Assembly: GCF_963169125.1 (NCBI RefSeq)
Contig: NC_084802.1
Location: 37,904,607 to 37,968,606 of the forward strand
Direction: 5' to 3'
DNA: 64,000 nucleotides
Source of the DNA: Humulus lupulus
Taxonomy: Eukaryota; Streptophyta; Magnoliopsida; Rosales; Cannabaceae
Below, piece after piece: positions 23,431-35,884 of this stretch (position 1 is its first letter; each line of letters starts with the position of its first letter). The notes beneath the pieces were generated by a model. That model did no database searches. It was not told where the DNA came from and was given only the letters and a program-made list of their open reading frames with translations. The position numbers and the translations under genes are program-made.

Positions 23431-23841
23431 AAAAGATTAGCAATCCAGATCAGGTATTTTGCTTCCCTGATAAAACTACATTTAAGTAGGCGAGCTACTT
23501 CTTCTTCCAATGCTTCTGATCGTACTGTCCCCAAAAGCCTTCATTTTTGGGACTTTCCAAGCACATTCTTGTCCAAGTTCAAAGTATGCATTATTATATA
23601 CTCAGATTGATTCCCACCATATCTTCATGTAACCAGGCAAAGACGTCCAGGTTCTTCCTTAGGAATTCGACTAGCTCCTTCTTCTTTCAACTTCAAGATT
23701 TTTTCCTGCTTTTACAACTCTTGAAGGTGTTTCTGGCTCAATACTAATTTCCTTGAGCTCCTTTACTGCTTTGAGCTCAGATCTATCCTCGCCTATTCGC
23801 GGGTCAATGTTGTCCTTTTGAACAACCTCATCGTCTCCTTC

Positions 23842-24591
23842 TTAAGGTTCTTCCGTCCCATGGGTAACTTCCATTACCCGAGACTCCTCACCCCCTTCGT
23901 TGACCATTGCTTGCAACCCGGATTGTGACTTTTCCTTCATGGCTACACTGTAGCATTCTCGGACGGCGTGCTGGTCTCCACGTACTGTGCATATCCCAAA
24001 GTCTAAGGGGAACTTCATTGCCAAGTGTCGGATCGAGGTGATGGCTTCAAAAACCATCAATTCGGGTCGTCCCAAAATAACATTATATGCAGCCGGACAA
24101 TTGATTACCACGAACTCAAGTATCTTAGTAACATTTTGTGCATCATCTCCCAACATAACCACCAGTTCGATTGTTCCTATGGTCGCCGTCCCTTTTGCTG
24201 AAAATCAGTACAATGTCATTGAGGTCGCCTTGAGATCGGTCATGGACAATAACATCTTTTTTAGGGTGGACCTAAAATGCACATTTATTGAGCTTCCATT
24301 ATCTACCAATATCCTTCGCACCCTTCGATTAGCGAGCTGGACAGTTACCACCAGCGGGTCATTATGTGGGAATTGAACGTGGCTAGCGTCCTCCTCCGTG
24401 AAAATGATTTGTTGTTTTTCAAACCGCTGATCCGGGATAAATGCCACACTCTTTTGAGTTTTCAACTCCTGGATATACCTCTTTTGGGCTTCGTTGCTCA
24501 TACCCGCCAAATGAGGTCCTTCCGAAATAGTAGTTACATCTCCTCCTACTATTGGGGGAGGGTCGACCTGATTCTGATTCTTCTGATCCAT
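23842..24591 (-). pseudogene. Protease region of element B
   Basis: A minus-strand frame open except for one TGA at 24205. It carries the linker PLVVTVQLANRRVRRIL, the active site VDNGSSINVHF, and the C-terminal motif CPAAYNVILGRP followed by SIRHLAMKFPL. This is the typical Tat protease between gag and RT. Bases 23431-23841 are a degraded linker toward RT. Confidence 0.85.
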
Positions 24592-25295
24592 CTGAGTCCT
24601 CGGCTGACCTGTCGAAGTTTTCAGAGTTGGACGAGAATTCTGCCCAGCAGATTGATTGGGAGGAACTCGATTTTGGGCGTACTAGGCTAATGATCCAACC
24701 TGAATGAGAGTCTCGATCTCATCCTTCAACTATCTGCAATCATTGGTATTATGACCGATATCATTGTGTTATTGAAAAAACTTTGAGGGATCTCTCTTTG
24801 CCCTTTGATGCCTTAAAGGTTCTGGTTTCTTCCACAGAAGGCGATTATAGTTTGCTAGGAAGATATTTTCCCATGTATCCATCATGTCAATGTAGGTGGC
24901 ATAGATGGGATTGAATTTTCCCCCAGACTTGTTCTCTTTATGTCATTCTGATCGCTCTCACCATTCCCTTTTCTCTTGTTTCGCTTGGTTATTCTGGGTA
25001 ACAGGTTGAGCCGTAGCTGCAACACCTGTCACCACTCCAACGAGCTGAATATGGGCCTGACTGGTTCTTGCGACAGCAGATCACGCCTCTTCCAAGTTTA
25101 TCCACTCCTGAGCTCAGGCCAAGAACTCATCTACACTTTTAAATCCTTTTTGATGGATCTCTTGCCATAGAATTCTCCCACCAAGATTCATGTCCTCATC
25201 GCCATGAGGTTGGAGCTATCATCAATGACTCTAGCTCGTGCTGCAACATTGGTGAATCTACTCAGATATGCTTTCAAGCTATTGCTCAGTGCTAC
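24592..25295 (-). pseudogene. Gag C-terminal half of element B
   Basis: The minus strand reads SLKAYLSRFTNVAARARVID, GFKSVDEFLA, NIFLANYNRLLWKKPEPLR and KFFQ-stop-HNDIGHNTNDC, a zinc-knuckle-like motif preceding protease. This parallels element A's gag. It is cut at 25295, where the 234 bp direct repeat begins. Multiple frameshifts. Confidence 0.75.
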
Positions 25296-25529
25296 AAAAT
25301 AGTTCGATTCTTCACCGTTGACGTTGTCGTCGCTAAATACAAAACTATTGCAATAACATTAAATTGCCGTTGTTGTTGCGAGCTATAGCTACGAAGTTAT
25401 TGCGACGAAAATTTAGCGATTACATGTTGTTGTAGTAGCCTATAGCGACAAATTCTATTTTTCTATAATGATCATCATAATTGAAATGATGTTTTTTATT
25501 TTCTACTGCAAGTATTTGAAAGATTTCAA
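25296..25529 (+). repeat. Direct repeat H, left copy (234 bp)
   Basis: Starts AAAATAGTTCG and ends GAAAGATTTCAA. It matches 35428-35661 nearly base for base. Internal words such as TTAGCGATTACATGTTGTTG and GTAGTAGCCTATAGCGACAA recall CACTA-type subterminal sequence. Nature unknown. Confidence 0.85.
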
Positions 25530-26139
25530 TACAATCTATGATTTTTTTTTTACATTTTGAATTGAAAAAAATTATTAGATTATTATAGGTATGTTTCTAC
25601 TATGATTATTTTCTTTTAAAGGATATAAAAATATTTGTTAGTTTGTTAATTGATTAGGAATGATAAATATTTTTTAGTATATATGTATGGTTTACTTAGA
25701 TTGCTAGTTTTAGGGTTGATATATTTTTGTGATAAATATTTTCTTAGATTTGTGATATTTAAATAAATTTATAAATTAATTGTAAATGTGATTTGTATAT
25801 TAATTAGATTTGTGATATATTTATTTACTTAAATTTGTATGTGTTTTGGTATATTTTAGACAGAAAACAAAGTATGAGTAGCAATATGTATTAGTAAGTT
25901 TAAGAATTTATTTGAATTTAGTTTTAGATTAGTTTGAGTGTTTTGACAAATTTTAGATGTATGTTTACAATAGAAAGAAAAAAAAAGTTGGAGTAATTTT
26001 TATTAATAATGCATATATGAAGATGAATAATGCGTGCTTATTTAACTTTTTTTTATATAAAAAAATATAGTCTTGAATGGTGGTCTTTTTCTAGTGTTGG
26101 TTTTATTTTCATAATATTTGTTAGGTTATGTTAAACTTT
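25530..26139. other. AT-rich spacer left of CACTA E
   Basis: Very AT-rich sequence with no ORF or recognisable repeat. The last three bases (ttt, 26137-26139) are the target duplication of element E. Confidence 0.8.
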
Positions 26140-26370
26140 CACTACTACCAAAAAATGGTAATTGTGTCAGTCAAACGCGTCAGTCAACTGCGTTGACAGA
26201 CGCTGTTGACCAAGGATTAACATTTGTGGTAGTTGGGTACTGCCACAAATGAGGGTTCAATTGCGTCATAACATACACTGACGCTGTTTAATGGGACCAT
26301 TTGCGTCAGTGCCCCACTGACGCAAACGCTCCGTTACCGTCACTGGGCCACTGACGCAAATGGCCCACAC
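26140..26370. repeat. Left terminal and subterminal repeats of E
   Basis: After the CACTA end come several copies of GCGTCAGT and its inverse ACTGACGC, for example CAGTGCCCCACTGACGCAAA. Such arrays are the transposase-binding regions in En/Spm elements. The right end carries the same words at 34800-35090. Confidence 0.85.
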
Positions 26371-27461
26371 ATCAGCAAAACCCTCCATCGTCCCCAACAG
26401 ACCCCATTTCCCTAAAAAAAAATTAGAATCAATTCCTTCACAAACCAGTGGCGCCCCAACTAACTTCTACTCATTTAGGTATGTTTTTATCTTTTTTTTT
26501 TTTTTTTCAATTTTAATGTCAAAATAATAATTTATATATGTTTATGAAACTTATATATAGTTTCTTTTATATAGATTTTGTTTTTTTGAAGATTATAGTT
26601 TGAAAACCCATAATCTTTCTTGGTTTTTTGGGGTTTTCTACTTCAAGAACCCACATTGCTCAATTACCACAAGTAAGTGTGATTTTATTAATTTTTATGA
26701 TTTAAATTTAATTTTTGTGATTTTTTTGTATAAATTGACTATATTTCGGATTTTTAATTTTTAGATAGTTTTATATTAATGATTATGAAATTGTTTTAGG
26801 TTTAAACTTTGCATTTTAATATTTTATTTTTTTAGAATTTTTTTATTATAATTTATTAATTTTTTATTAATTTTTTTTAAAATTTAATTTAATTTCGAAT
26901 TTACTTATGTAAATGAGTATATATATTAATGTATATATTTTGTATAAGTTTCATTTTATTAAATGTTTAGTTTGATTATTATTAGTAAATTTTTGTTTAT
27001 ATTTTGTTAACTTTTTAAATTTATTTTTAAATTTTGGGTTTAATTGGTTAAATAGATATATATTAAAATTGTTTGTTTTTTTTAAGTTATATTTTATTAT
27101 TGATTTAGTTAGGATATTTATAGTCGATTTTTATTTATGTGATTTGTTAACTTTTTTTTTTTAAAAAAAAATTATTTCGGATTTAAGTATATAAATGAGT
27201 ACATATAACAAATTATAGCTTTAATATATTTTTCTTTATATTTTGTCAACTTTTTTAATTATTTTTTTGTTTATTGTTATATTTGAGTAGGTATTTTGTT
27301 GACAACTTTGTTGGTGAGATCAAGCTTTGGAGGACTATATATTAGAGATAATATATTTTAAACCTTAATGTATAATTAAGATATTGAACTTAGTGGAATG
27401 TATGAATTATAAAATAGTGGAGATAGGTTCTCGGACTTTGTGCTGCGGTGATATAAGGTTG

Positions 27462-27848
27462 TAATTATGCATGTTTGATTGATTAATTGGTTTGTTGTAT
27501 TTATGTGATGAATATATGTTTATTTAAATTTTGGGAAATATGATAGAAATAGGAGAAATGCTGCTCAATTTTTTTTAAGATTTAATAATTTGAGAATTAT
27601 GCATTTTTGATTGATTAATTGGTTTGTTGTATTTATGTGATGAATATAGGTTTATTTAAAATTTGGGAAATATGATAGAAATAGGGGAAATGCTGCCCAA
27701 TTTTTTTTTAAGATTTAGTAATTTGATAATTATGCATGTTTGATTGATTAGTTTGATATTTTTGTGTATACCATGTACTATATAAATGCACATTTTAAAT
27801 TTGGGAAATGTGATAGAAATAGGGGAAATGCTGCCCAATTTTTTTTGG
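27462..27848 (+). repeat. Three tandem units of 121-134 bp in E
   Basis: Units start AATTATGCATGTTTGATTGA at 27462, 27596 and 27728, and include GGGAAATATGATAGAAATAG and AATGCTGCCCAATTTTTTTT. They lie in the untranslated or intron region ahead of the transposase start. Confidence 0.85.
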
Positions 27849-27950
27849 ACATATTGTTTCCTTTATTTACTTGTCAATTAAGTAATCCACGAACTTAATT
27901 GTTAATGTTTGCTTTGTTTGTTTATTTTTTTTTTTGTGTGAAGTTTGACA

Positions 27951-30900
27951 ATGGATAGAGATTGGATGTCAGCGGATAGGTTATCCGTGAAATATAGGAA
28001 TGAAGTTGAGTTTTTCTTGGAATTTTGTGCAAGAAACACTCAATCTCCTAATAGTATTCATTGTCCATGTGTTAAGTGTGGTAACGCTGTGAGAATGTCA
28101 ATTTTTAAAATAAAAGACCACTTATTTAGGAATGGAATAGACAAAAGTTATAAAAGTATGGTTTTTGCACGGAGAAATAATGAAAGTCACTGATGAGGGT
28201 CCATCTAAGAATAATAAGTATTTTGACGTGGATTACGAAGTTGATGATATTGCATAAATGATTGATGATGCACAATATGAATCACACGTGGATCAAATTA
28301 AATATCAGTCAATCTTTGAAGATGTCGAGAAACCTATTTTCCCTAATTGTACAAGGTTCACTAAATTATCAGCACTGCTTAGGTTGTATAACTTAAAAGC
28401 CAAACATGAGTTGAGTGATAAGGGAATGACAGAGTTGTTAACATTTTTAGGAGAATTATTACCCGAAGGTAATGAAATGCCGTCTTCATTTTATGAAGCA
28501 AAGAAGACATTGTGTTCGTTAGGCATGCAATATGAAAAAAATACATGCTTGTCCAAACGATTGCATCTTATTTCGAAAGAGATTTGTTGATGCAATTGCA
28601 TGTCCGACATGTGGCGAGTCTAGATGGCAAAAGAAAAAAAATTCAGATGCAGTTAGAAAAGGTGTCCCTGCAAATGTTTTATGGTATCTACCACCGATAA
28701 CTCGTTTGGTTAGGTTGTACCGAAATGATGATCATGCTAAACATTTAATTTGTCATGCCAAAGATAGAGTAAAGGATGGCAAGCTAAGACATTCAGCTGA
28801 CTCGCCAGCTTGGAAAACAGTAGATGTTAAATGGCCAGAATTTGGGAATGAACCGAGGAATATTCGTTTGAGTCTTTCTGCTGACGGAATTAATCCACAC
28901 AATTCCCTTAGTAGTAAATACAGTTGTTGGCCTGTAATGCTAGGCATCTATAATCTACCGCCATGGTTGTGTGTGAAGAGGGAGTTTACCATGTTGACCT
29001 TGTTGATATTTGGTCCTAAACAACCTGGAAATGATATTGATGTATACCTAGCTCCTTTAATTGATGATTTGAGCACATTGTGGTATGAGAGGGTTAGTGC
29101 TTACGATGCTCATAGGAAAGAAAATTTTAATCTTAAAGCAGTGTTGTTGTGGACTATTAATGATTTTCCAGCCTTAGGTAATCTTTCTGGATTTAGTGTG
29201 AAAGGGTACAAGGCATGTCCCATTTGTGAAGAAGGGACTCATTCTGAATATTTAAAACATTCTAAAAATATTTGTTATATGGGACACCGAAAGTTCTTAT
29301 CTGAAAAACATAAAATTCGAAGTTTGATAGATGCCTTTAATGGTAAACCTGAATTTGGAAAGGCTCCACCACCTTTACTCGGAGGACAATTGTTAACAAA
29401 GTTGAACAAAGTCCAATGCATGTTCGGTAAGCCTAGAAATTATACAAATAAGAGAAAAAATGTTAGACGAGAAAAAACAAAGGAGGTTGTAGATGGTGCG
29501 ACAGGTTGTTGGAAGAAGAAATCTATTTTTTTTAGCTTGAGTATTGTGAGCATTTGGTTTTCCGGCATAACTTGGATGTAATGCACATTGACAAAAACGT
29601 GTCGGATAGCTTAATTGGTACATTACTGAATATTCCTGGTCGGAGTAAGAATTGAATTAAAGCTCGGTTGGATTTAAAAGTAATGGGTATACGCAGTAAG
29701 TTACAACCAGAGGTTGGTGAGAGACGAACCTATTTACACATGCGTTTTATACCATTTCTAACGAAGAAAAACGAATTGTATGTCGGTTTTTGTCGAATGT
29801 GAAAGTACCGGAAGGTTATTCTTCAAATATTTCTTCTCTGGTAGATATGAAAATTTTGATTTTAGTTGGAATGAAGTCTCATGACCATCATACACTACTT
29901 GAACATCTTCTACCAGTAGCTATCCGTTCTGTGTTACCCAAAAAAGTTTGATATGCAATTACCAAACTATACTTTTTCTTTAAATCTATTTGTTGTAAAG
30001 TGGTAGATGTGTCGAAGTTGGACAATCTTCAAACAAATATCGTGATAACTATGTGTGAGTTGGAACAATATTTCCCACCTTTATTTTTTGACATAATGGT
30101 TCATTTAATAGTTCATTTGGTGAGAGAAGTAAAATTGTGTGGACCAGTATACTTAAGATGGATGTATCCATTTGAACGGTATATGAAGGTTTTAAAAGGT
30201 TATGTTAGAAATAGAAGTAGACCTGAGGGTTGCATAGTTGAATCATACATCGTTGAAGAAGCAATGGAGTTCTGCTCAGAATACTTATCAGGTGTTGCAA
30301 GCATTGAACTATGTTTTTCTAAAATTGAGTTTGAAACAAGTAAAGGTGGTAGAGGTGGTGTTGTTTCTGAAGTAAATAAATCTGATAGAGATGAAGCACA
30401 TCGCCTAGTCTTACAAAATATTGATGGTGTTTAACCATACATCGAGTAAGTTCACATACATATATGCATGGTCAATCTTATTTTTCTCTTTCATTATATT
30501 GGCAATGAATTTAGTTTGTTGATATAAATGATTTTTCTTGAAGAGAACATTTCAATTGGATCAAGACTACTTATCCCAATAAGTCTCGGAATAAAAAATG
30601 GGTACAAGATGAACATTATCGAAATTTCAGCACTTGGTTCGAAAATGAGGTAAAGTATTTGTGTTGTTCTTGTTTGAGTGTTATTGTATTTTAGCTTGTT
30701 AGAATTTAATATACTTTGTTTAATTTTATTGTATTCTAGGTTCTGAATAACACCACAAACAAAGTGTTTGAAACACTAAAATGGATAGCACGAGATCCTT
30801 CAATGAGTGTAATTAAGTATCAATCTTATTATATTCATGGTATTCAATTCAACACCATGGAACGTGATAATATTAGAAAGACACAAAATAGTGGTGTTAT

Positions 30901-31362
30901 TATTATCGCCCAGACTTTTCAAATATCTAATTCCAAAGATAAAAATCCCATAAATTGTGATATGAAATTTTATGGGGTGATCAAAGAAATTTGGGAACTA
31001 GATTATGTGACTATTCGAATTCCTGTCTTCTTGTGTGATTGGGTGAAAAGTGATAATGAGGTCAAAACAGATGACTTAGGATTCACACTAGTGGACTTAA
31101 ACTGAATAGGACATAAATCTGACCGCTTTATAATGGCATCACAAGCCAAGAAAGTATTTTATGTGTCAGATCCAGTTGATGCTCGATGGTCAGTTTTCCT
31201 AACAAGTCAACAAAAGATTATCTGATCAAAGAGTCTGGGAGCGATGACATTATACTTGAACAAGAAACATTTACCATTGCTTCACCGCCTATTGATGTCA
31301 CCATTTATAATGATGATGACTATATACACGAGAATGGTGAAGGGTTATGGGTAGATAATTAA
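27951..31362 (+). pseudogene. TNP2-type CACTA transposase of E
   Basis: It excises and reinserts the element. The ATG at 27951 gives MDRDWMSADRLSVKYRNEV and HCPCVKCGNAVRM, the transposase-associated domain (PF13963). After a frameshift near 28193 comes the TNP2 transposase domain (PF02992; about 28530-29960) with IHACPNDCILFRKRF, CPTCGESRW, SADGINPHNSLSSKYSCWPV and GYKACPICEEGT. DUF4218 (about 30080-30310) has FDIMVHLIVHLVREVKLCGP and YPFERYMKVLKGYVRNRSRP. DUF4216 (about 30740-31200) has YYIHGIQFNT, KTQNSGVIII and IMASQAKKVFYVSDP. Introns lie at about 30449-30541 and 30651-30738. Lesions: an extra A in the A7 run at 28536-28542, a frameshift near 29530, and stops at 30432 and 31103. Confidence 0.9.
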
Positions 31363-31458
31363 AGGTATATATATTAATTTTGTGATTTTGATTTCATGTA
31401 TTTTTTGAAGTTTATACTAGATAATATTTTTGTTTACTTAATTGCAGATTTATTGATT

Positions 31459-34400
31459 ATGGATCCATCACATGCTGATGAGGGCGATTCGTTTATTGAT
31501 GATGATGGTAATGGTCTGGAGGGGATTAATCCTACCGCACCAAAAAATACACAAGATAAGAAGTATATGGGCAAATTGACTTGCAGTGATGTATTCAAAG
31601 CAAGAAGTGAGGGGCGCAATTATGAGGTCGAGTACAATCGTTTTGGTCGAACGATGGGAAAAAGGGGGCGGGGGGTTAAGTTGAACAACACCATTGATCT
31701 TCTATCACGCACAACCCTTCCTTTAGATATCGACAATTGGAAACAAATGCCGAAGGATAAAAAGGAGACTTTATGGGGTCAAATACAGGTAAGTTATGGT
31801 ATTAATTATTAAATTTATCTTAACAAATTAATATATTGAAAAAAGTTTAATATTTTTGGGTTCGTTTGTGCAGACTACGTTCAAACTTCCAAATTCTGCT
31901 AAAACAGACGTACTCAAAGAGGCAGGAAAAACATGGAGAAATTGGAAAAGAAGACTAACAAAAGATCTTATTTACGTATATAAGAATGTAGCTCCTGAGC
32001 TTCTTGCTAATCCGCCACTAGAGTACATCGAATATTACGACCCTGAAGATTGGAAAAAAATTGTTGCAAAAAGACTAACTCCATATTGGGAAGAGATGAG
32101 AAAAAAAAAACAAGATGCTCGGTCTCAGAACAAGTATCCACATCACTCAAGGCGTGGCAGTTATGCACTGGTAGAGCAACAAATGGAAGATGAATTAGGT
32201 CATGAGTTGATTGAATATGACAGAGCTGAGATGTGGACACGGGCACAGATGAATAAGAAATGAGAAGTTATTGGTGAAGAAGCTCAAGAGGTGGTGAAGA
32301 AGATTGTAAGTATTCTTCGATTTTTTGAAATAATTTTAATGATTAATGTGTGTGTTAAATTCTAATTGATTTATTTACTATGTATATAGGCGGAATACAT
32401 GCAAAAAGTAGCAGAAGGTGAGTTGGTGGAGGATGGTTCAAACGATATACTAACAATGACATTAGGCACTCTAGAGCATGGGGGACGTGTTAGGGGGGTC
32501 GGTGCACATGTCACTCCCCGTCAATTTTTTCATGTCCCACCGCCAAGAAGAAAAAGTCACAAACAAAAAGATGTGGAAGATGCTCGTTATAAAAACCTTG
32601 AAGAGAAATAGTGTCAATCTAAAGAAAGGTCACGTCAACAGGAGGAAAATTTAAACCAGTTGATGGCGTATATTGCATCTCAACAGAGCGGTGTGTTTGG
32701 ATCATCAAATGCATCTGGTTCGGGTGTAGGAGGAGCCTCAAACATGCCACATGCACCATATGCCCCTCCACCACCAACGACGCAGGCACAATATGCTCTG
32801 CCACCACCGACATGGACATCATATGCTCACCGACCACCCTCACAGCCACCATATGCTCATCCACCACAAACACAGGCACCATGTGCTCCCCCACCACCAC
32901 AGTCAAATTTTCCTGATGAGGTAATAGTTTCTTATTAATTCGTTATTACATATATTTGACCCAGTAAAAATAAACTAGTTTATCGAAAAGTCTAACAGAT
33001 TAATTGGAATGTAACTGATTAATTGAAAGTTGTGTCTTGGTTCGACACAAAATATAGTTGTAGAAGGGAAAATTTTAAGTACCTGTTGCACAGAAATACA
33101 TAGCGTTCAACTGTCTCTTGGAAATTACCGTGTGAGAATTGAGGTAGCCATTCAAGAGAACGCTAGTTTACCATATCCGCTTACAATGGAAGGTTATACA
33201 TTTGTTGGACAAGCAGTCGGGTACGATGTTGGATGGCCACAACATTGGGTCCTTACTAATCAACAAACGAAAGAGCAACTTGCGCCCTCTACTCAACAGC
33301 CAAGAAAATCAAAGAAAAGAATAGAGGCATTGACACAGGAGCCTACAGAAGTGCCTATGCCAAGAATTGTTAAGTGTTTGGTGAAGTTTACTGATAAATG
33401 GAAAGCTGACCACGTGGTAGAAATTCCAATTGTAGAAAGGGTATTAGGATTCCAAACTACTGTTATGTTAGGGAAAGATGAGATCCTCCACTTTTGCAAC
33501 TATGAGATGATCGGTCAGACTAAACTAGCATTATATATGAGGTACAATGGTGTTTATAAACTTTTAGTTTATTTAGTGTAACTTGAAATTTAATAGTTTT
33601 TTGACTTTTTTAATAATATGTAGCGTGCTCGATGATTTAGTGCAAACGAAGGGGTTGAACCACATGTACACTTTCATGCATCCTGCTTTAGTGTGCACTA
33701 ATGCAGGAACCAATGAAATACATGCTAAAAATCTCTTTGATCGGTTTCTACAGATGAAGCTAGAGACACAGTTTCTAATTTGTCCTTGGAACAACAAGTA
33801 AGTCAATTTAATTTTATATTTATACATTTTGTTTATTGATAAATATCATACGCAAGTTTTTTTATTGTAGCTATCATTGGATGTTAATATTAATTCAGCC
33901 ACACAGTCATTCGGTAGCTTTTTTGGATCTTGTAAACTCATATTTTCGCACAGAAATCAAGGAGATAATTATCATGTAAGTTATACATATTACTTAATTA
34001 ATTTATAATTTCATTTCAAACTCATAATTGGGTAAATATTAATATATTGTGTAGGGCATTGGATCTATATGATACTCACCGAAGACAAAAATAGTCAATC
34101 AATCTTAAAGTTTGTGTTCCTACGGTAAGTAAATTATATTACTTATCGTATTAAAGTTTTTGACATATTTTTATTATAATCACTTGCTAAATATAATACT
34201 TAAATTTGTATAACTATGTTGTAATAGTGTCGAAACCAAACTGGGTCAACCGAGTGTGGCTTTTACATTATGAAGTTTGCTAGAGAGTTGATTTCACAGC
34301 CTAGACCAAAGGCCTACTTGAAAAATGAGGTATTGTTTTACCTTTTAATTTTAATTTAAACTATCATTCATGATTTTATTTGGATGATTTCTAACTTATT

Positions 34401-34509
34401 ATTTTAAATATTTTCTAATTAGTTTACGAATACGACACCATATTCGGTTGACGAAATCAACGAGGTACGGGATGAGTGGGCTGAATCAGTTTTGGCGTGT
34501 CTTGTTTAG
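31459..34509 (+). pseudogene. CACTA second gene: Transposase_24-like, proline-rich, C48/Ulp1 domains
   Basis: A multi-exon gene starting at the ATG at 31459 (MDPSHADEGDSFIDDDG). Exons 31459-31788 and 31874-32304 encode the Ptta/En/Spm domain (LNNTIDLLSRTTLPLDIDNW, KTWRNWKRRLTKDLIYVYKN). The next exon (about 32391-32919) adds a Pro/Tyr-rich stretch (APYAPPPPTT). A segment of about 180 residues follows (33030-33581, VGQAVGYDVGWPQHWV). The end is a C48 peptidase: exon 33622-33797, then NYHWMLILIQPHSHSVAFLD (His and Asp), CRNQTGSTECGFYIMKFARE (Gln and Cys) and DEWAESVLACLV-stop. C48 enzymes cleave SUMO-type conjugates. The role in the element is unknown. Stops at 32261, 32609 and 34092. Splice sites are clean. 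Confidence 0.8.
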
Positions 34510-34799
34510 AAAATGAGCAAGTTGGTGAGGAAATTTTAGTTAAATGAGGTTTAATACTTAGAAATTTAGAACACAAGACTACCTATATACATAGATTAAC
34601 ATTGAAATCTGAATTACTTTTGTAGATTTGATCATAAAAGTTAACTTTAGATAAATGTTTAAAAAATTTATAAAGTTGTTTTTCTGTTTATACAGTTGTT
34701 TTTTCTGTTTCTGCTACTGTTTTTTTAATCAAAATAGGCCAGAGAAATTGGCATAAACATTTGCAATTTCCCTGGTTAATACTTTATGTGATAGTTCCC
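34510..34799. other. AT-rich 3' region of E
   Basis: Untranslated sequence between the protease exon and the right subterminal array. It contains a thymine-rich stretch at 34675-34725 and no supported gene. Confidence 0.7.
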
Positions 34800-35104
34800 A
34801 ATTGACGCAAAAAATACTCATTTTTAACATTTGTGGCAGTGGCCCACTGACACAAACGCTTGGCATTTGCATCAATGGGGCACTGTCACAAATCTGGCGT
34901 TTGTGGCAGTGCCCCACTAACGCAAAATGCCAGGCGTTTGCGTCAGTGAGGCACTGCCACAAATGCCAGATTTGTGACAGTGCCCAACTGACACAAATGC
35001 TACTCTGGTTTGCGTCATGGGCAATTGCGTCACATATTAAACTGACGCAAAAACTCAATTGTGGCAGTTATTAACTGAGGCAAATTGTCTTTTTTGTTGT
35101 AGTG
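34800..35104. repeat. Right subterminal repeats and terminus of E
   Basis: Repeated words TTTGTGGCAGTG, CCACTGACRCAAA and GCGTCAGTG occur in both orientations through 35090, followed by CTTTTTTGTTGTAGTG at the element end. They match the left subterminal region. Confidence 0.85.
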
Positions 35105-35427
35105 TTTGTTAGTTTAAGTTTTATAATATAGGCATGTTAGATTATATGGTTTGAGTATACATATGTTAGGCTATGTTATATCAAAGTCTCTAAATTAAAT
35201 TTGTAAATTAAGTGTTAGTTTGAGTATATATTAATATAAATCTTAGTTTTATATAATAAAATTTTAATAATAATAATATTATTATTACAATTAATATATA
35301 TATTTTAAAATTATATCTCTATTGCGACGACAATGTTACTTTTATAGAATAATTTTTAATTAAAAAAAATCAAATGCCTATAGTGATGGCAATGTTGTCC
35401 ATGCATATAACAAAATTCTAAATTTTT
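35105..35427. other. AT-rich spacer right of CACTA E
   Basis: Starts with the ttt target duplication. AT-rich, without genes. ATTGCGACGACAATGTT at about 35332-35348 echoes words inside repeat H. Confidence 0.7.
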
Positions 35428-35661
35428 AAAATAGTTCGGTTCTTCACCGTTGACGTTGTTGTTGCTAAATACAAAAGCTATTGCAACAACATTAAATTGT
35501 CGTTGTTGTTGCGAGCTATAGCTACGAAGTTATTGCGAAGAAAATTTAGCGATTACATGTTGTTGTAGTAGCCTATAGCGACAAATTCTATTTTTCTATA
35601 GTGATCATCATAATTGAAATGATGTTTTTATTTTCTACTGCAAGTATTTGAAAGATTTCAA
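35428..35661 (+). repeat. Direct repeat H, right copy (234 bp)
   Basis: The second copy of the 25296-25529 repeat, in the same orientation, with only a few substitutions and one indel seen by eye. It ends in the same GAAAGATTTCAA. CAAAATAG occurs at the outer edge of both copies (25295-25302, 35659-35666). Confidence 0.85.
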
Positions 35662-35884
35662 AATAGGGATGTGCATGATAATGTTATGGAAAAAAAACTA
35701 ATTAAATTTATATTAACCATATTAAAAGTGGAGATATTAAATAAAATTTTGTGTTGCTATTTGTAACTTTTGGAGTTCTCTATTATCTTTTTAGCTTTTG
35801 GAATTCTCCTTTGTTATTATTTTATTTTTACATTAAATAAAATGCAATATTTGAGATGTAGAATTTTTAAAATTTATGTGCAAT
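35662..35884. other. AT-rich spacer
   Basis: No gene or repeat recognised. The ORF at 35770-35958 is AT-driven and runs into the neighbouring MITE. Confidence 0.6.

Larger units (their letters stand above)
10239..25295 (-). mobile_element. Tat-lineage Ty3/gypsy element B, 5'-truncated
   Basis: Oriented on the minus strand: gag (25295-24600), protease, RT, RNase H, integrase, antisense gene, polypurine tract, 3' LTR (10993-10239). Integrase is split by insertion G (15862-20849). The right side stops inside gag at about 25295, where a 234 bp repeat starts, so the 5' LTR and primer site are missing and no target duplication can be checked. Stops occur in every pol domain, but the RT YVDD and integrase D, D and E residues can still be read. 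Confidence 0.9.
26140..35104 (+). mobile_element. CACTA (En/Spm) DNA transposon E, full length
   Basis: Begins CACTACTACCAAAAAATGG and ends in the reverse complement of CACTACAACAAAAAAGAC, with the 3 bp target duplication ttt on both sides (26137-26139, 35105-35107). It has subterminal repeat arrays at both ends and two genes on the plus strand: a TNP2-type transposase and a second gene carrying Transposase_24-like and C48 protease domains. About 8.97 kb. Both genes carry stops, so it is not autonomous now. Confidence 0.95.
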
